In this document: positions 1 through 11,897 of the stretch, one piece after another
How the letters are laid out: every line of letters begins with the position of its first letter
How positions within the stretch are numbered: position 1 is the stretch's first letter
Source of the DNA: Lumbricus rubellus
Taxonomy: Eukaryota > Annelida > Clitellata > Crassiclitellata > Lumbricidae
NCBI GenBank assembly: GCA_945859605.1
Contig: OX243817.1
Span: forward strand, 34,870,968-34,934,967
Reading direction: 5' to 3'
DNA length: 64,000 bases
Position numbers and translations under genes: made by a program
Notes under the pieces: model-generated
The model's database searches: none
Told to the model about the DNA's origin: nothing
What the model saw: only the letters and a program-made list of their open reading frames with translations

Positions 1-530
1 ATATCTCTGGTTGGCCAACCATGACATCGTTTACGTGTCATCCACTCATTTGCTTCTGACGGCCAATGGGGACATAAAACGGATCGAACATGGTCAGTCG
101 TTAATTCATTAAATGACAATAAATTCATTTTATTCTTCCACGCACCATCGAATAGGTAACTAACCTCGCTCTGCGTCATTAGACGACTTTTGATTGCTGG
201 TCCATGAAGAGATTTGCGACTCCATTTGAAATATTCAATCTTTTCTTCTCGACGCTGAAACAACCGAGCAAATCCCAAATGACAATCTTTGGTTTCAATT
301 GTAAATATTTCCCCATGAAATGATTTAGAAATGACGGTGGTTTCTGCTGCAGCAATGACGGTGCGGTCGTAGAACAACTGATCAAGATCGGTTAAATTCA
401 ACATCGCGTATTCGAGCGGTTGCTCATAGAAGCTGCCGCAGAATAAGATGCCTATGTGGCAACTGCGAGGGATAATATGTTTGCAGAAACTGTCAAAATT
501 TTCATCTGATAGCGCATCCGGGTTATCCAT
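1..530 (-). CDS. Mab-21/cGAS-like protein, 5' part, truncated by window edge
   Basis: The N-terminal 176 codons of a cGAS-like nucleotidyltransferase; the rest lies left of the window. The ATG at 530 is preceded directly by an in-frame TAA, so the start is firm. Visible motifs: GSFYEQ at residues 32-37, TDLD with Asp48 and Asp50, HLGFARL near 83-90, and TTDHV with Asp146 followed by CPHWP and EW..RKRCHGWPTRD. These match the nucleotidyltransferase core and the third acidic residue of Mab-21 proteins. No frame break is seen. The N-terminus (CKHIIPRSCHIGIL) is closer to the gene at 59716 than to its neighbour at 2592, so it belongs to that subgroup. Function as an innate sensor is inferred from the family. 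Confidence 0.85.
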   Translation of the reverse strand, partial: MDNPDALSDENFDSFCKHIIPRSCHIGILFCGSFYEQPLEYAMLNLTDLDQLFYDRTVIAAAETTVISKSFHGEIFTIETKDCHLGFARLFQRREEKIEYFKWSRKSLHGPAIKSRLMTQSEVSYLFDGAWKNKMNLLSFNELTTDHVRSVLCPHWPSEANEWMTRKRCHGWPTRD

Positions 531-1499
531 TTATTTTAACTTTGAACTTCGGCGTTTCAGATGTTTGTAGCAGCGTTCAAATAAAAGTAGGCTATCTAAC
601 CAGGACTGTTCCACCAACATCTTACTCTGGCAGACCCCTATTATACAAATGAACATTAAAGTGCACACGATGCATGTTGTTGCACAACTTAAGTTTAAAT
701 TGATATATCAAATCCAAACTATTTCAGTGCAGTTGCAGTTGCAGACTGCAGTCATTAAATTTGAATTTGGCATTTCCTTTATTCACCTTTGCGTCAGATT
801 CAATCGTTGAACCTTTTTTTTCAATAGCTCATCTTCACATAGACCTCTGAAGAGCTCGTGGACCTAGGCAGAGTGCCTACTATGCTTTGTGAATAAAACG
901 AGCTTGTGTTAAATGCAATCTATAGAACAACAGGAGAAAGATATAAAAAGGAGTGAACCAGAGCAGTTATTCTTACCTCCACGAGCACTCCGTATGCAAT
1001 TACTCTCGCTCTTAACGTCCTTATGTCGAATCCCACACAAAGACTGAAATAATTATACCCTATAACTGTCGGCATAAAATATATATTATAGCGTTTTACG
1101 CTGGATTAGGTCCTAATGAGGTAAGCCCACAGGCTATAACGAAAACAAGTCCATAAATCCAAGAGCCACGTCGCATATAAAGAAATTGAAGATGGTCTCT
1201 TATTATATAAACATGTATAATTGTATATATAAACGCATAGCATATAAATTATATATAGCCTATTATATAATTATTGTATGCCCAAGCATGTGCGTGTTCG
1301 TGTCTGTGTTGTATGTGAGCCTAGAGAGAAACCGACAATAAAATTATGTCCAGGCTCAACAAGGAACATTTAACCTATTACTTATTTGCACGCGCAAAAT
1401 ACCTCGTACGAAAGACCAATTAAAATATGTGAGCATGATAGAAGACCGAAAACAGCAGCTCAACCACACACACTGGAAAGTAACAGACAGAAAAGTGAT
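531..1499. other. Intergenic spacer, no gene seen
   Basis: AT-rich sequence upstream of the partial gene, where its promoter or 5' noncoding exon is expected. I see no coding region, RNA gene or element with clear ends. Confidence 0.5.
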
Positions 1500-1622
1500 T
1501 TAGTCTGACGCTAGGACAACAGTGTTCCTGTACACACATATATACACACACGCACACGCAAACACACACACACACCCACACACACAAACGCACACACAAC
1601 TCACACGCACACATACACATGC
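1500..1622. repeat. Imperfect CA/TG microsatellite
   Basis: Interrupted CA dinucleotide runs. The reading frames across it are low-complexity Cys/Val strings and are not genes. Confidence 0.85.
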
Positions 1623-2479
1623 CTACTTATAGTCTTTAACGGCTTTCCTCGATGAGCCCAAGGTGTGCAGCCAATTCACTTTACAACACAAAGTGTATAT
1701 AATAGCGACATATATTTGCTTACTTGATTTACTAACCAAGATTAAATATCCTGTTTAATATCCTGATGGGTTCGCTGAAGGTATCATAAAAGCTTCTTTC
1801 TTTTACTGGTTTTACCTAATAGCCTACTGGTCAAACATGCCAAGGCGTCCTGGGCTAAAAGCCATACTATATACGTCATCAGCATATTTTTTATGTGTTG
1901 TAGTCCTATATTAACAGAGGTCTAAAGCCACCCCATGCCAACATAGAAGGTTTATTATTAGTTTTTCATGCATATTATGGAAACTATTAGGCCAATTGGC
2001 TATTGTAGGCTATAGCAATATCCTTACACCAAAAGAGCTTGAACATTAACTACTTAGAGCAAAACATTATAATCATTTACTTAAGCGAACCTTCAAGGTT
2101 ATCTACTCAGAAGCGCTCCGAAGGGGCGCTATAGAAATATTTCAATTCTGATTTAGGGGCCTATTTAAAATATCCTGAGGAAGGGTGTCGTGGAATGGGT
2201 CTGAGGACGAGTAAGGCCGAAAATATCGTGGATCGACAACGTCCTAAAGTCATGGACTCGATTCGTTTGTTCTGGTTGATTGACAGCGGTTTGGCGAAAG
2301 AATACGTTGGGCAGTGAGAGCTCATTTTATCGATAAGAGATGATGGCCATGTGGGATTATACGAGATGACGGTTTTCAGCCTCATTTATCTACTCGAACA
2401 TATAAGTATCCCTATGTACAATATCCGACGCCTGCAATCGTTATTTCTGATAGCTCAGGTACGATGGAGTTCTTTGCAT
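1623..2479. other. Spacer, nothing recognised
   Basis: AT-rich unique-looking DNA without a supported gene. A 74-codon frame at 2161-2385 has no recognisable domain. Confidence 0.4.
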
Positions 2480-2591
2480 TCGCTCCTGCCAAAAACAGAT
2501 ATGAGCGTGACACTAACATCTTGAAAGAAAACGATAAGGATATTCGACAAATTGCAAATCAGTATCTGAATCTATAGGTATCGCAGAATGC
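2480..2591 (-). other. 3' flank shared with the paralog at 13981
   Basis: Sequence around GACACTAACATC and GAAAGAAAA just beyond the stop codon is repeated near 13900-13980 beyond the stop of the next paralog. The duplication unit therefore extends past the coding region. Confidence 0.6.
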
Positions 2592-4670
2592 TTAGTCACA
2601 ATGAGTGACGCAGTCGACGCGGAGAGCGACAGATAACATGGCAATCGACAGTCTTCTAAGATAAACATAAATCTCCTTGTGAGCATCACAAAACAGTCTC
2701 ATGTCATCTAAACAATCACCACAGCTCAGTCGCAACTTATTTCTGCACCGAATTCGAATATACTCCAGAAATTCACCAGCACAAATCTGAATAACGAGAT
2801 CACGAACCAGTAATCTTGGGTCCAACGCAGTGCTTTCGTTAGACCTAATGGCAGTCATGTAGAGAGCCAGAAAGCCGAACAGAGCTTGAATGCCTGAATC
2901 GAATATGTTTATATAATGGCGATTTATGAACATGCAAAGTACTTCATTTGAGAATTCTTCTTCAAACGTGTTCAGACTGAAAACATTTCTCAATGAAATC
3001 AAAGATGCCAGTCCCTCTTCGCATACCTTTAATGCCTTTCGATAATCACGTAGACCACTATACAAAAAATTCGCATAGTATGCGGCGCTGATAAAGTAGG
3101 ATGCATTGTGGTGATTGGCATCAACTGTTGATATTATGGATTGAAAAAGGGCTTCCATGGTTTCTTTAGTCACACTGCCTTCCTCTGTTCGCCTATAGCA
3201 ACACATTCGCTGTTTGTGCACACCGGGGGTTTCACACAAAAAGCTGCTTACGGCAGTCGCAAAGGAGTCACACAGTGAAATATAAACATCTGAATAACTG
3301 CTTGCACTTTTCCTTTCCAAACTGATCTGAAAGTAGATCAAAGCATCTGCTTTGAAAACCTTCCTTTTTTCGCTGATATTTTCTTCACCTGAAGATAGAT
3401 CAGACATCAGAAGACGATGCAATTGTACTGCTCTGAATAAATGCTCGACTTCATTACGGAGTAATGCATTTGATGACAAATCTTTCACAATGTATCTTCC
3501 ACGTTCTTCATTGAATGCATTCGTAAAGTATCTTCTATTTATTCCTAGTTGCAATAGCAGTATCACCTTGCCGCTGAGCTGAACGTGAATCATTTTGCCA
3601 CGATAAACCTTTGGTTCCCTAGTAACGACTCTGTGAATAATTTTGAGGGCGTCGTGCAACAACGAAACTTCGCTGCTCACGTCAACTTCGCTCTGCAAAT
3701 AGTCAAGCATGTTGTATCCTCGTATGAAATAATTTGGACAATTTCTCTCAATTACCCATTGAATCATCTGCAGAAGTAACTCTTCAATGGCTGCCTCAAT
3801 TCGATCTTCATTCCAAAAGTCAGAAGGTTTTTCTTCGCAAGACCACAACATAAGAGTTTTGAAGAAATATGTGCACAGAAATGTCTTCTTCTCTCCTCCA
3901 CATCTTGCAACGATATCAGATTTAAGAAGTCGAAGTATGTGATAGACATACTTTTGAACTTCATTCCAAGAATTGAGCAATAGTAACTCTGCCTGGGAAA
4001 AGGAAAACCTCCAAGTAGTGTTATCATCAGGATTGCTTTGGTGTGACTTCGGAACAAGATGACACCCACCTGCGACAATTTTATCAATCATATCTCTGGT
4101 TGGCCAACCACGACATCGTTTGCGAGTTCGCCACTCATCTGCTTCTGATGGCCAGTGAGGGCATAAAACGGATGTAACAACGTCAGTTGTAAATTCTTCA
4201 AATCCTTTAAAATTCGGTGCACACTGCTGTGCATTGCTGAATATATTCCTGACTTCAGACCACGTCGGCAGACGTTTTTTTACTGCTGGTCCGTGAAGGT
4301 AATGGTGATGCCTTATATAATAGTGAAACCTGTCCCCACAACATTGCAATAACCGAGCAAATCCCAAATGACAGTTTTTAGTTTGAATTTTTAGTATTGC
4401 TCCATGAAAAGATTTTGAAATTATCGCGGTTTCTGTTGCAGCAATGAGTTTGCGATCGAAGAACATGTTATCAAGATCTGTTAAATTCAACAACGCGTAT
4501 TCGAGTGGTTGTTCGTAGAAGCTACCGCAGATCAACGTGTCCGGATGGTAATTGAGAGGAAGAATATGTTTTCCAAAATCCTCAAAGTCTCCAAGTTGTT
4601 GAACATCCATTTGATGTACCTTTGAGCTTAAGGTCTGTCTGACGTCTGGTCGAACAATTTGAGTTAGCAT
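2592..4670 (-). CDS. Mab-21/cGAS-like protein with helical C-terminal extension (cGLR candidate)
   Basis: A 692-residue single-exon protein. Residues 45-310 form a Mab-21 domain: GSFYEQ 49-54, acidic pair Asp65/Asp67, third acidic Asp163 before CPHWP, EADEWRTRKR, GGCHLVPKSH 201-210, WRFSFSQAEL 220-229 and FKTLMLWSCEE 270-280. All expected catalytic positions are present, so it may be an active nucleotidyltransferase making a cyclic or linear oligonucleotide signal; that step is inference. Residues 320-692 extend well past a usual Mab-21 protein of about 360 residues. They contain a TPR-like stretch at 525-560 (AAYYANF..GLRDYRKALKVCEEGLASL). The ATG at 4670 is used; a TTG one codon earlier is also open. 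In the paralog at 13981 the frame opens with the matching ATG, which supports this start. A later Met21 is possible. Confidence 0.9.
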   Translation of the reverse strand: MLTQIVRPDVRQTLSSKVHQMDVQQLGDFEDFGKHILPLNYHPDTLICGSFYEQPLEYALLNLTDLDNMFFDRKLIAATETAIISKSFHGAILKIQTKNCHLGFARLLQCCGDRFHYYIRHHHYLHGPAVKKRLPTWSEVRNIFSNAQQCAPNFKGFEEFTTDVVTSVLCPHWPSEADEWRTRKRCRGWPTRDMIDKIVAGGCHLVPKSHQSNPDDNTTWRFSFSQAELLLLNSWNEVQKYVYHILRLLKSDIVARCGGEKKTFLCTYFFKTLMLWSCEEKPSDFWNEDRIEAAIEELLLQMIQWVIERNCPNYFIRGYNMLDYLQSEVDVSSEVSLLHDALKIIHRVVTREPKVYRGKMIHVQLSGKVILLLQLGINRRYFTNAFNEERGRYIVKDLSSNALLRNEVEHLFRAVQLHRLLMSDLSSGEENISEKRKVFKADALIYFQISLERKSASSYSDVYISLCDSFATAVSSFLCETPGVHKQRMCCYRRTEEGSVTKETMEALFQSIISTVDANHHNASYFISAAYYANFLYSGLRDYRKALKVCEEGLASLISLRNVFSLNTFEEEFSNEVLCMFINRHYINIFDSGIQALFGFLALYMTAIRSNESTALDPRLLVRDLVIQICAGEFLEYIRIRCRNKLRLSCGDCLDDMRLFCDAHKEIYVYLRRLSIAMLSVALRVDCVTHCD

Positions 4671-4990
4671 CAAATAGGCCTATGAAACTGAAGTACCCTC
4701 TTTGTCAAGATACGCTGTGTGCAATATTAGTTCTCCCTTTGTGCCAGCGGGTTCCATAGCATCTCAAAGTTCTTTATAGGTTGATTAAAAGTCTTAGGGA
4801 CGTGTTGTGATAATTTCAACATCGCAACAACATATTTCCAGGAACAAGCACAGGATCTTAATGTTCAGTTTCGCAATATTCATTGATCACAGTGATGAAC
4901 TTCCGGCAGATCTCATGCATTGGCGTCAATGAGATAAACTTAAAATAAACAATGATATTTTTTATCTGTCTGTGATAGGCCTATAATTAT
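4671..4990 (-). promoter_or_regulatory. Conserved 5' flank of the minus-strand subgroup
   Basis: About 300 bp upstream of the start is recognisably shared with 16057-16350 and 47700-48070, including the segment around GGAACAAGCACAGGATCTT and a GCATTGGCGTCAATGA motif. Just before the start, reading on the minus strand, TTCAG followed by TTTCATAGGCCTAT could be a splice acceptor and is shared with the gene at 13981. The region probably holds the promoter or a 5' noncoding exon and intron; no TATA box is convincing. Confidence 0.5.
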
Positions 4991-5340
4991 ATGAGTAGTC
5001 TACAGAAGAAACGACGCCATATCGCGAACATATCAAATCGCATTAAAGTGATTAGACCAAAGTCGTGGAATTCAACTGCGTTCCGCGAATAGAACACGAT
5101 TTAACATTGCTTTCTTTCTGACTATTATAGGCCTAGGCTGAGTCTATTTGTGTTTACAATGCAGGTGAACTAAAAAAAGCACGAGAGCATGTAAGCCCCG
5201 TCACTGGTTGCACTCTGCCAGTGCAAGTCCCAAGCCTGGATAAAGAAGTAGGGCGACACCAATCATCTTTGATATGGCAGTGTCGTTAAACAGTAGTAGT
5301 GTTAGGCCTAATGGTAGCAGCAGTATTAGTGGTGGTGGGG

Positions 5341-5985
5341 TGACCGTACAAAATGGTAGCGGACACAATGGTATGGACAAAATGTTACGGACAAAATGGT
5401 ATGGAGGAAATGAAAGCTGGATTAGTGAATTTTTATATATGAAATAGAAGCTGGACTAATGAAAAGACGCATGTGAAATGGAAGCTGGATGAAGGCTCTG
5501 CGTGGATATTTTTATGAAATGGAAGCTGGATTGATGAAAATAACGCTTTAGATATAGAATCTGTATCAGGGTTTTTTCATAGCTGAAATAGAAATTGGAT
5601 TAATGAAAGATGCATTACAAATAGAGGTTGGTTTAAGGAATCTTATGGCTGAAATAGAAGCTGTATACATCACGAAACACATGAATGAAAGACGTCAATC
5701 CAGCTTCCATTTCACAAGCATTTTTATTCGCCAATCCGGCTTTCTTTTCTCACGTTTTTGCTTAACTACAGCTGTATTTCAGCCCCCCAAAGCCATCCAC
5801 CCTCTATTTCAGCAATAAAATACCCTCATCTAGCGTCAATTTATCTACTGTATACCGTTTTGTCTTTACCATTTTGTCCGTGCCATTTTGTCCGTACCAT
5901 TTTGTCCGTGCCATTTTGTCCGTACCATTTTATCCGTGCCATTTTGTCCGTACCATTTTATCCGCTGCCATTTTGTCCTAGAACC
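5341..5985. mobile_element. Foldback element with tandem-repeat arms (GGACAAAATGGTA type)
   Basis: The left arm (5343-5405) has degenerate copies of a GGACAAAATGGTA unit. The right arm (5855-5979) has the same unit inverted and tandemly repeated (TACCATTTTGTCCG). The interior has tandem segments around GAAGCTGGATTAATGAAA, plus an inverted copy near 5690-5750. The right end reads TTCTAGGAC on the complementary strand, the same terminal string as the element at 62035. No coding capacity was seen. Confidence 0.65.
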
Positions 5986-6156
<171 letters not shown>

Positions 6157-6937
6157 GTGACTTCATAGGCACTCACGCATTTCTACGGACTTTTGTAGCG
6201 CAATAAGCGCGGAGTTCTAGGAAATTTTTTGTGGCGTATTGATTAATTTAGGCCTACTTACAGGACAAACACGTTGTAAAGGAAGAGTGGAAATGAGTAC
6301 CGGTAACCTTATTCTACTGGACTGAAAAAGAAGCTTGGTCTTTGCAGATTTTCACTTACGACAATAAATTCATAATGGAGAGGAATAGTAAGAAGCAACG
6401 ATGAAATCGAAAGAAATGGAAGGAATCGAGGTAAGGCATTTGAGAGACATAGCTAAGGATACTTTTTCTTTTGTGGATTGTTTATAAGGAAGAGTTGCAT
6501 ACAGTCTAGTAGATGCATCATGTAGGTCTGCAATACGTGACAGAAGGAACGAACGACAAGCTTCTTCGTTTGTCATTATTTTATATTTAGAGGCTTATGT
6601 ATAAATGTACCATCCAGTTAATTTTCTTTATTGTTTTCCATGTCCACATTTCGAAGGCTTCCAGTCTTCTCATGATTATATTGCTTTTCTCATGGTTCAT
6701 GTCTCAATTCCAAACAGCACAACGTACACTCCATATCAATGTTTTATCATCCACTTCTTTGGATTTCTGTTCAATTTTCTTTTCAGTTTATCGTGATTCT
6801 TATATTTAAATTTATAAGTCCCTCTTCCTATTTTCAGGTGTAATAAAAAATTATATAGCATCAGATGTTTTCGCATAGGGTCTACTCCAATAATATCCTG
6901 GAAAACCGCTCTTTAGAGCTCATGCTCTTCTTGTACC
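6157..6937. other. Spacer, nothing recognised
   Basis: No supported gene. Short frames near 6370-6810 have no recognisable domain. Confidence 0.4.
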
Positions 6938-7320
6938 AAGGTCTCAGAATGATCGGAGAAGAGTTACTGTATATGTATAGACCTACACACTGCAAAAGAG
7001 ATCGAGACAAAGGAAGCAGGCAGAATGTAGGCTGACCGCAGACTCACTGCTAAGAATGCTCAATTGCTCATGAAGGAAAAATGAAGGGAAGCGAATAAGA
7101 TAAGGACCTCGACCGGTTAGGCCTATGCTGGATTGTATTAAGGTCTCAGAATGATCGGAGAAGAGTTACTGTATATGTATACACACTGCAAAAGAGATCG
7201 AGACAAAGGAAGCAGGCAGAATGTAGGCTGACCGCAGACTCACTGCTAAGAATGCTCATGAAGGAAAAATGAAGGGAAGCGAATAAGATAAGGACCTTGA
7301 CCGGTTATGCAGGATTGGAT
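6938..7320 (+). repeat. Roughly 190 bp tandem duplication
   Basis: The segment beginning AAGGTCTCAGAATGATCGGA at 6938 is repeated from 7140 with a few indels (about 202 and 181 bp). The sequence after the second copy (CATCGAGATGATTGGCGACG) reads like the very end of a LINE-type ORF, ending in a basic dR..WRR string, so this may be LINE-derived. Confidence 0.6.
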
Positions 7321-8701
7321 AATAACAAATGGATATAGAAAGTTTGAAGAAGAGGTCCAACATCGAGATGATTGGCGACGTCGGACATTTCATCCTGCAA
7401 AACTATAAAGAAGAAGATGATAAACCATAAGAGGTTCAAGAAATTAAGTTAGCCAATAACATTATCTTCTAACGTTGTTTCGCTTGTTTAAATAAGCCAG
7501 TCAAAATGATTGACTTGCGTGGCCTACTTTAAGATTGGCTAACTGTTGAGAGGTCATACTTCACAAAGATAGATTCACATTATTTTATTATAATAATTTC
7601 CTTCGATTTCAACTAATTCATAAACTGCTAGTACTGTTAGAGCCAATAAATCTGATGTGTGGGAGAGCTTTGTCAAAATTTCGTCGACGATAACTTCGTA
7701 TTTATTATTGTTGCAGTATTCTTGCTAAGAAATGTCATCATTTCCGAAAACACGGGCCCCTCAAAACGGCGGCTCCGGGTACTGCAGCACCCTTAGGTAA
7801 CTCCGAAAATGACCATTTTTGACTCACCAACCAATTCTGTAACGATCCGTAACGCTTTCCCTTGACCCACCCGCCCAGCGCTACGTGATTATAATTATTT
7901 TTACGAAAAATCAGTTAAGATCTAGGCCTAGGGCCTATAGCCTACATGAACGCGCAATAATAATTCATATTTTAAAGGGAATTTAATATAGTAGTCTATT
8001 TGAATTATAATTATTTGACAGTAGGCTAGGCTTCAAATATAAGCTTGCATGTTTTATTTGTATAAATGACAGTCATGTTTGAAATGCAATTTTGTTAGGT
8101 TTTGCATCGAGAGTAAAATTGTAGGGCCTACACGCTGCTGAAAAATATTACGAATTAAATATGCTCATTCGGCCTGGCAATTAATCAAAATTAAGAAGAA
8201 CTAATTGTTTGCATAGTCTGAGAACTTCGATAATTAATTATTAATAGAAATATTTTTTAGTTTTGTTGATCATGAATTTTAAATGTTTGAAAGTCGTATC
8301 CATGCACTAAGAAAATATGCTTCAAAATGGTTCTTCGATGTTAGCTAGTCAAAATGATTGAAATGAGAATTAGGCCTACCACGTTGCTCCGATGGTAACT
8401 ATCAATGATCCAAACAATTCGAACAGTAAAGTAGTTACCGGTTTAGACAAGTGGGCGAACAGATATAGGCCTATTGAACAAGAACTTAATTGGTGTCTGC
8501 TGCCTGCTGGCGGATCTTCTTTGTAAAGGTCTATAGAATAATTGACCTAGGCTACTTCGGTTAAGTTTTTACTTCAATGTCACGATGTTTGAACTTCAAT
8601 CACATCATCTCTAAAGTGCGTCATTCGATGTTAATTTGAAATTCATTTATAACTTAACTTTTGGCAAAAGGCGTTACGTAGCGTTCAGCTCCCCCAAAAC
8701 C
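7321..8701. other. AT-rich spacer, nothing recognised
   Basis: Long unannotated stretch with frequent TAGGCCTA-type strings; no coding or RNA signal found. Confidence 0.4.
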
Positions 8702-8709
8702 CACCCACC

Positions 8710-9073
8710 CATGGGCGCCCGCAGAAATTTTTACAGGAGGGGCAAAACACGATGGTCAACGTTGAAATATTTTGAGCAGGAGGTAAAAAAAATGCAAAGC
8801 GGGGAGTTAAGAACATGCATGGGTATTTTTCACATAGGTTTCTTGATGGAAATTTCTCGGTTTCACTTTTTAAAATTTCTAATATCAATTGTTTCTTTTT
8901 GCAAGTAAATTTGTTTAAAAAATCGAAAAGTATTAGTTTAAAGTAGGTTTTAAAAATTCTCTAATGCGAAGAAATTTGCTACAAACCCCAAAAGTAGTAG
9001 TGGGAAAAATAGGTTTCAATTTTTCGGGAAGGGGGGGAAGTGCTCCCCTTGCCCCTATGTGCGGGTGCCCATG
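8710..9073. mobile_element. hAT-type nonautonomous element (MITE)
   Basis: Inverted termini CATGGGCGCCCGCA and, on the other strand, CATGGGCACCCGCA. They are flanked by an 8-bp direct repeat CACCCACC (8702-8709 and 9074-9081). An 8-bp duplication is the hAT signature; the flank is C-rich, so some of the match could be chance. Interior is noncoding with G-rich subterminal runs. Confidence 0.6.
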
Positions 9074-9452
9074 CACCCACCCGCCCACCTGCCCGCCCAC
9101 CCACCAATGTAACGTCTCGTAACTATTTCAATAACCCCACCACCCACGTGACCCACCCTAGAGCGTTACGTAACTATGCAATGGCCCCTATATTCCGTCA
9201 ATGATAATTGTAGGCCTACACAGGCCTAAATAGTCAGTCGCCTAACCCAGCAATGTGCATATGGCCTGTCGAAGGTTCCTATAGTCAGACTAACTAGTTA
9301 TGACGCAGGCGTTAGTCTGTGACTATTTTTTAATCCTCTTCGTCGTCCACCCACGCACCGATTAGTGATGTAATTCTCACAACGCGTAGGCTACGAACCG
9401 GACTTTCTGAACGCTGCGTGGTTACCAATGTATTTCAGTTCATCCTACTTAA

Positions 9453-10434
9453 CTCTCGGAGGCTAACCTGGGTGTTTTTTCACCCCACTGTCAGTATTTT
9501 CCCTGAAATTTTTTACTCCTTTCAAATTATGCCATGCGCTTTTGTGTATCTATTCATAGATGGTTTTGGCTTAATTTCACATTTTTTCAAAAAAATTATC
9601 GAATGCACGGTCACGTGACCGAAGTCATACAATGGCCATTGTTACTAATAATGTATTTGTGCTGAAGTGGTTTCGACAGTTATCAACAGCCAATGCCGTT
9701 AAACTGAAATCATAATTTATGTCAATGGATTGAAAATGATGATAGTGATGAAGATAATGTAGAGTTTGTTGATTGTAATGATGTCTCGGAGCCCGATAAT
9801 GTTGAAATCGATTACATGTATGTCATAGACCTAGCCTACGTGATGCAACTTTGTATGTGGAAAGCATGCAACAAAGCGTTACTTGTGTGTCAGGGCCGTG
9901 TTTAACATAGGTCCATTCGGTGCGGTGCACCGAATGCCTCTGAGCCGAAAGTTTTTTTGCCATTGGCCAAATGTCTTAAATCGTGAGTCTCAGTGTTACT
10001 TAGACCTTTTGTAAAATCAGTAAGTGTAAAAAAATATTAATTTCACTAAGTTCACCGACGTTGCTTGCTTGCTTACTGACCCGCCACAGCCGGCAAACCA
10101 CGTAGGCTAACCTAATGAACAGCTGATTTTTGTAAAATGACTAATCTTGTAAGACTGCCGAACGGCACTTTGCCCCTGCTGTAACACTTTCCACCGGCAC
10201 TCGAAGAACCATAAACACGGCCCTGTTGTGTGTAGGTGACCGTAGACTCGATGATTGTGTTGATATCTTACTTTTGTTAAGTTTCATATATTGTAAATTC
10301 CATGCTGAACTTGAATTAAGTGCCGTTGTTGATCAAACATGGTCTAATATTATATCATAGGCCTCAAATGGTGTGGGTTGAAAAATATACCCCAGGTTAT
10401 ATAATATGTGATTTTTTAGGTTAGCCTCCGAGGG
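9453..10434. mobile_element. TTAA-flanked (piggyBac-like) element, carries a nested hAT MITE
   Basis: Flanked by TTAA at 9449-9452 and 10435-10438. Inverted ends CTCTCGGAGGCTAACCT and CCCTCGGAGGCTAACCT differ at one base. TTAA duplication plus CCCT-like ends is the piggyBac pattern. An acidic coding-like remnant (DDSDEDNVEF) near 9740-9820 fits the acidic N-terminus of such transposases but is interrupted by the element at 9891. No intact transposase remains. Confidence 0.7.
9891..10225. mobile_element. hAT-type MITE nested in the TTAA-flanked element
   Basis: 335 bp with inverted ends CAGGGCCGTGTTTA, flanked by perfect 8-bp direct repeats TTGTGTGT at 9883-9890 and 10226-10233. Just inside the left end lies the small palindrome CATTCGGTGCGGTGCACCGAATG. 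Noncoding. Confidence 0.85.
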
Positions 10435-10602
10435 TTAAAATGTGTCTGTGCCATCAGGCATCCTGTTCTTCACGCAATCACAGACATTCCGATCAGTCAT
10501 AAGTTGTCTACATCCGGTAATAAAGCAGATAGGCTGTTTTTTTGTGAAGACCAATTTAGCCGTTCTGGCCGAATAAACCACGTAGGCCTACGCCGGGGTA
10601 AA

Positions 10603-11084
10603 CCGGTGTAGGCCTATAGGTTTCAGATTAGCCTACCCCTCCTAAACATCACCCCACGGTAACTTGAAACCAGTTTCAGATTACCCCCCCCCCCCCCGAA
10701 CACTAGATTTGATCAATCATCGCATTTATTGCACTAACAAAATCAGAAAAATCATCCCGCTTCTTGTTTTGGTCTGAAGATTTTCATCCCTCATCCCACT
10801 TCGTGGTATGTTATCAATTTTTTAATCCGAAAAAATAATAGCTTCGAAGCCATTTCTCCATTGTAACTTCAGCGGCGATTAGTATTTTAGTTACAGCCTA
10901 CAGATGAAAATATTGAAAACAAACCACGAAGTGGGATGACGGATGAAAATCTTCAGACCAAAACAAGAAGCGGGATGATTTTTCTGATATTTTTAGTGCA
11001 ATAGGCTAAATGCGATGATTGATGCAATTTACAGTTTGCAGGGGGTAATGCTTAGAGGGGGGTAATTTGAAACCTTTACACTGG
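10603..11084. mobile_element. Long palindromic foldback MITE
   Basis: The two halves are inverted copies. The arm at 10737-10808 (CATCCCGCTTCTTGTTTTGG) reappears inverted at 10923-10989. The outer ends GTGTAGGCCTATAGGTTTCA and GTGTAAAGGTTTCA align inverted, with C-rich and G-rich subterminal runs. The left arm has an extra copy of its terminal segment. Target-site duplication not resolved. Confidence 0.65.
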
Positions 11085-11826
11085 TCAAAAATGCACCTTA
11101 AAAATAATTTACTTCCGCTAATGTTCTTCTCATTCCCAAAAAGTAGTCTAACCTTGCAATATCATTATCGTCTATTCGTCTCTAATCCCTATCCTACTTT
11201 ATATAGATATAATTTGGTATAATGTTGGCAGTCAGTCAGTTTAAATTTAGTCTATTTAAAAAATAAGAAAATTTCCCGAGATTACCCCTGCTTCCCCTAC
11301 CTAGACTAGGCTACCGGGACTTCTTTACAACGCTGAGACTACTACAAATGACCAACTACACACTGTTGAAAAGGTTCAAGCCAACAAGATTGACAAATGT
11401 TCGTTCAACTCCTTCGGTTTAGCTGTTCAAAAAGACGTTCAGGTCATGGGACTACAGATTGAACGCTCCGCTGTCTATTCACGTTGGTCTCCGGGAACGT
11501 GTTAACACGTCCCCAAATGGGTTAGCTCAGACGCTAGGGACGTGCATAAACGTCCCTTAGCTATTGGCCGCTTATAGGCAGTTCAGCGTCCCGGTTATAT
11601 TTATTTCCTGCCGCTTATTAGTAATAAACGACACATTCTGCCATTTGTTGAATGTATGTAAGTCTATTTATTGGTAATGTGTAGGCCTACTGAAAAAACC
11701 AAATGAATAAGGCGTCTGTTGTGGTGTCAGCCATCTATCTTGTTCCTATAGCGTGATTAGCGTCTTTCGGTAAAAACAATGATTATATCAATTTGAAGTA
11801 CTCGAAAAATACTTGAAGCTTTGCAG

Positions 11827-11897
11827 ATGTTGTACGAATCGGACGATGAATCCTTTGATGATGCTGACTATGCTTGGCACAGTAATTATGAAATAAG
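11827..11897 (+). pseudogene. Possible piggyBac-like transposase N-terminal remnant
   Basis: The frame from ATG 11827 reads an acidic start (MLYESDDESFDDADYAWHS) and continues in sense across the insertion at 11898-12682 to ISDDRHTTELYDS before a stop near 12770. About 325 bp upstream, TTAA at 11502-11505 is followed by CACGTCCCCAAATGGG, which could be a terminus. Acidic N-termini are usual in piggyBac-family proteins, but the fragment is short and identification is weak. Confidence 0.3.

Noticed and set aside
3764..4087. 107-codon frame within the gene at 2592, and similar shadow frames in the other paralogs (e.g. 25687-25887)
   Set aside because: Same-position shadow frames recur in paralogs because the coding sequence is conserved; no independent support.
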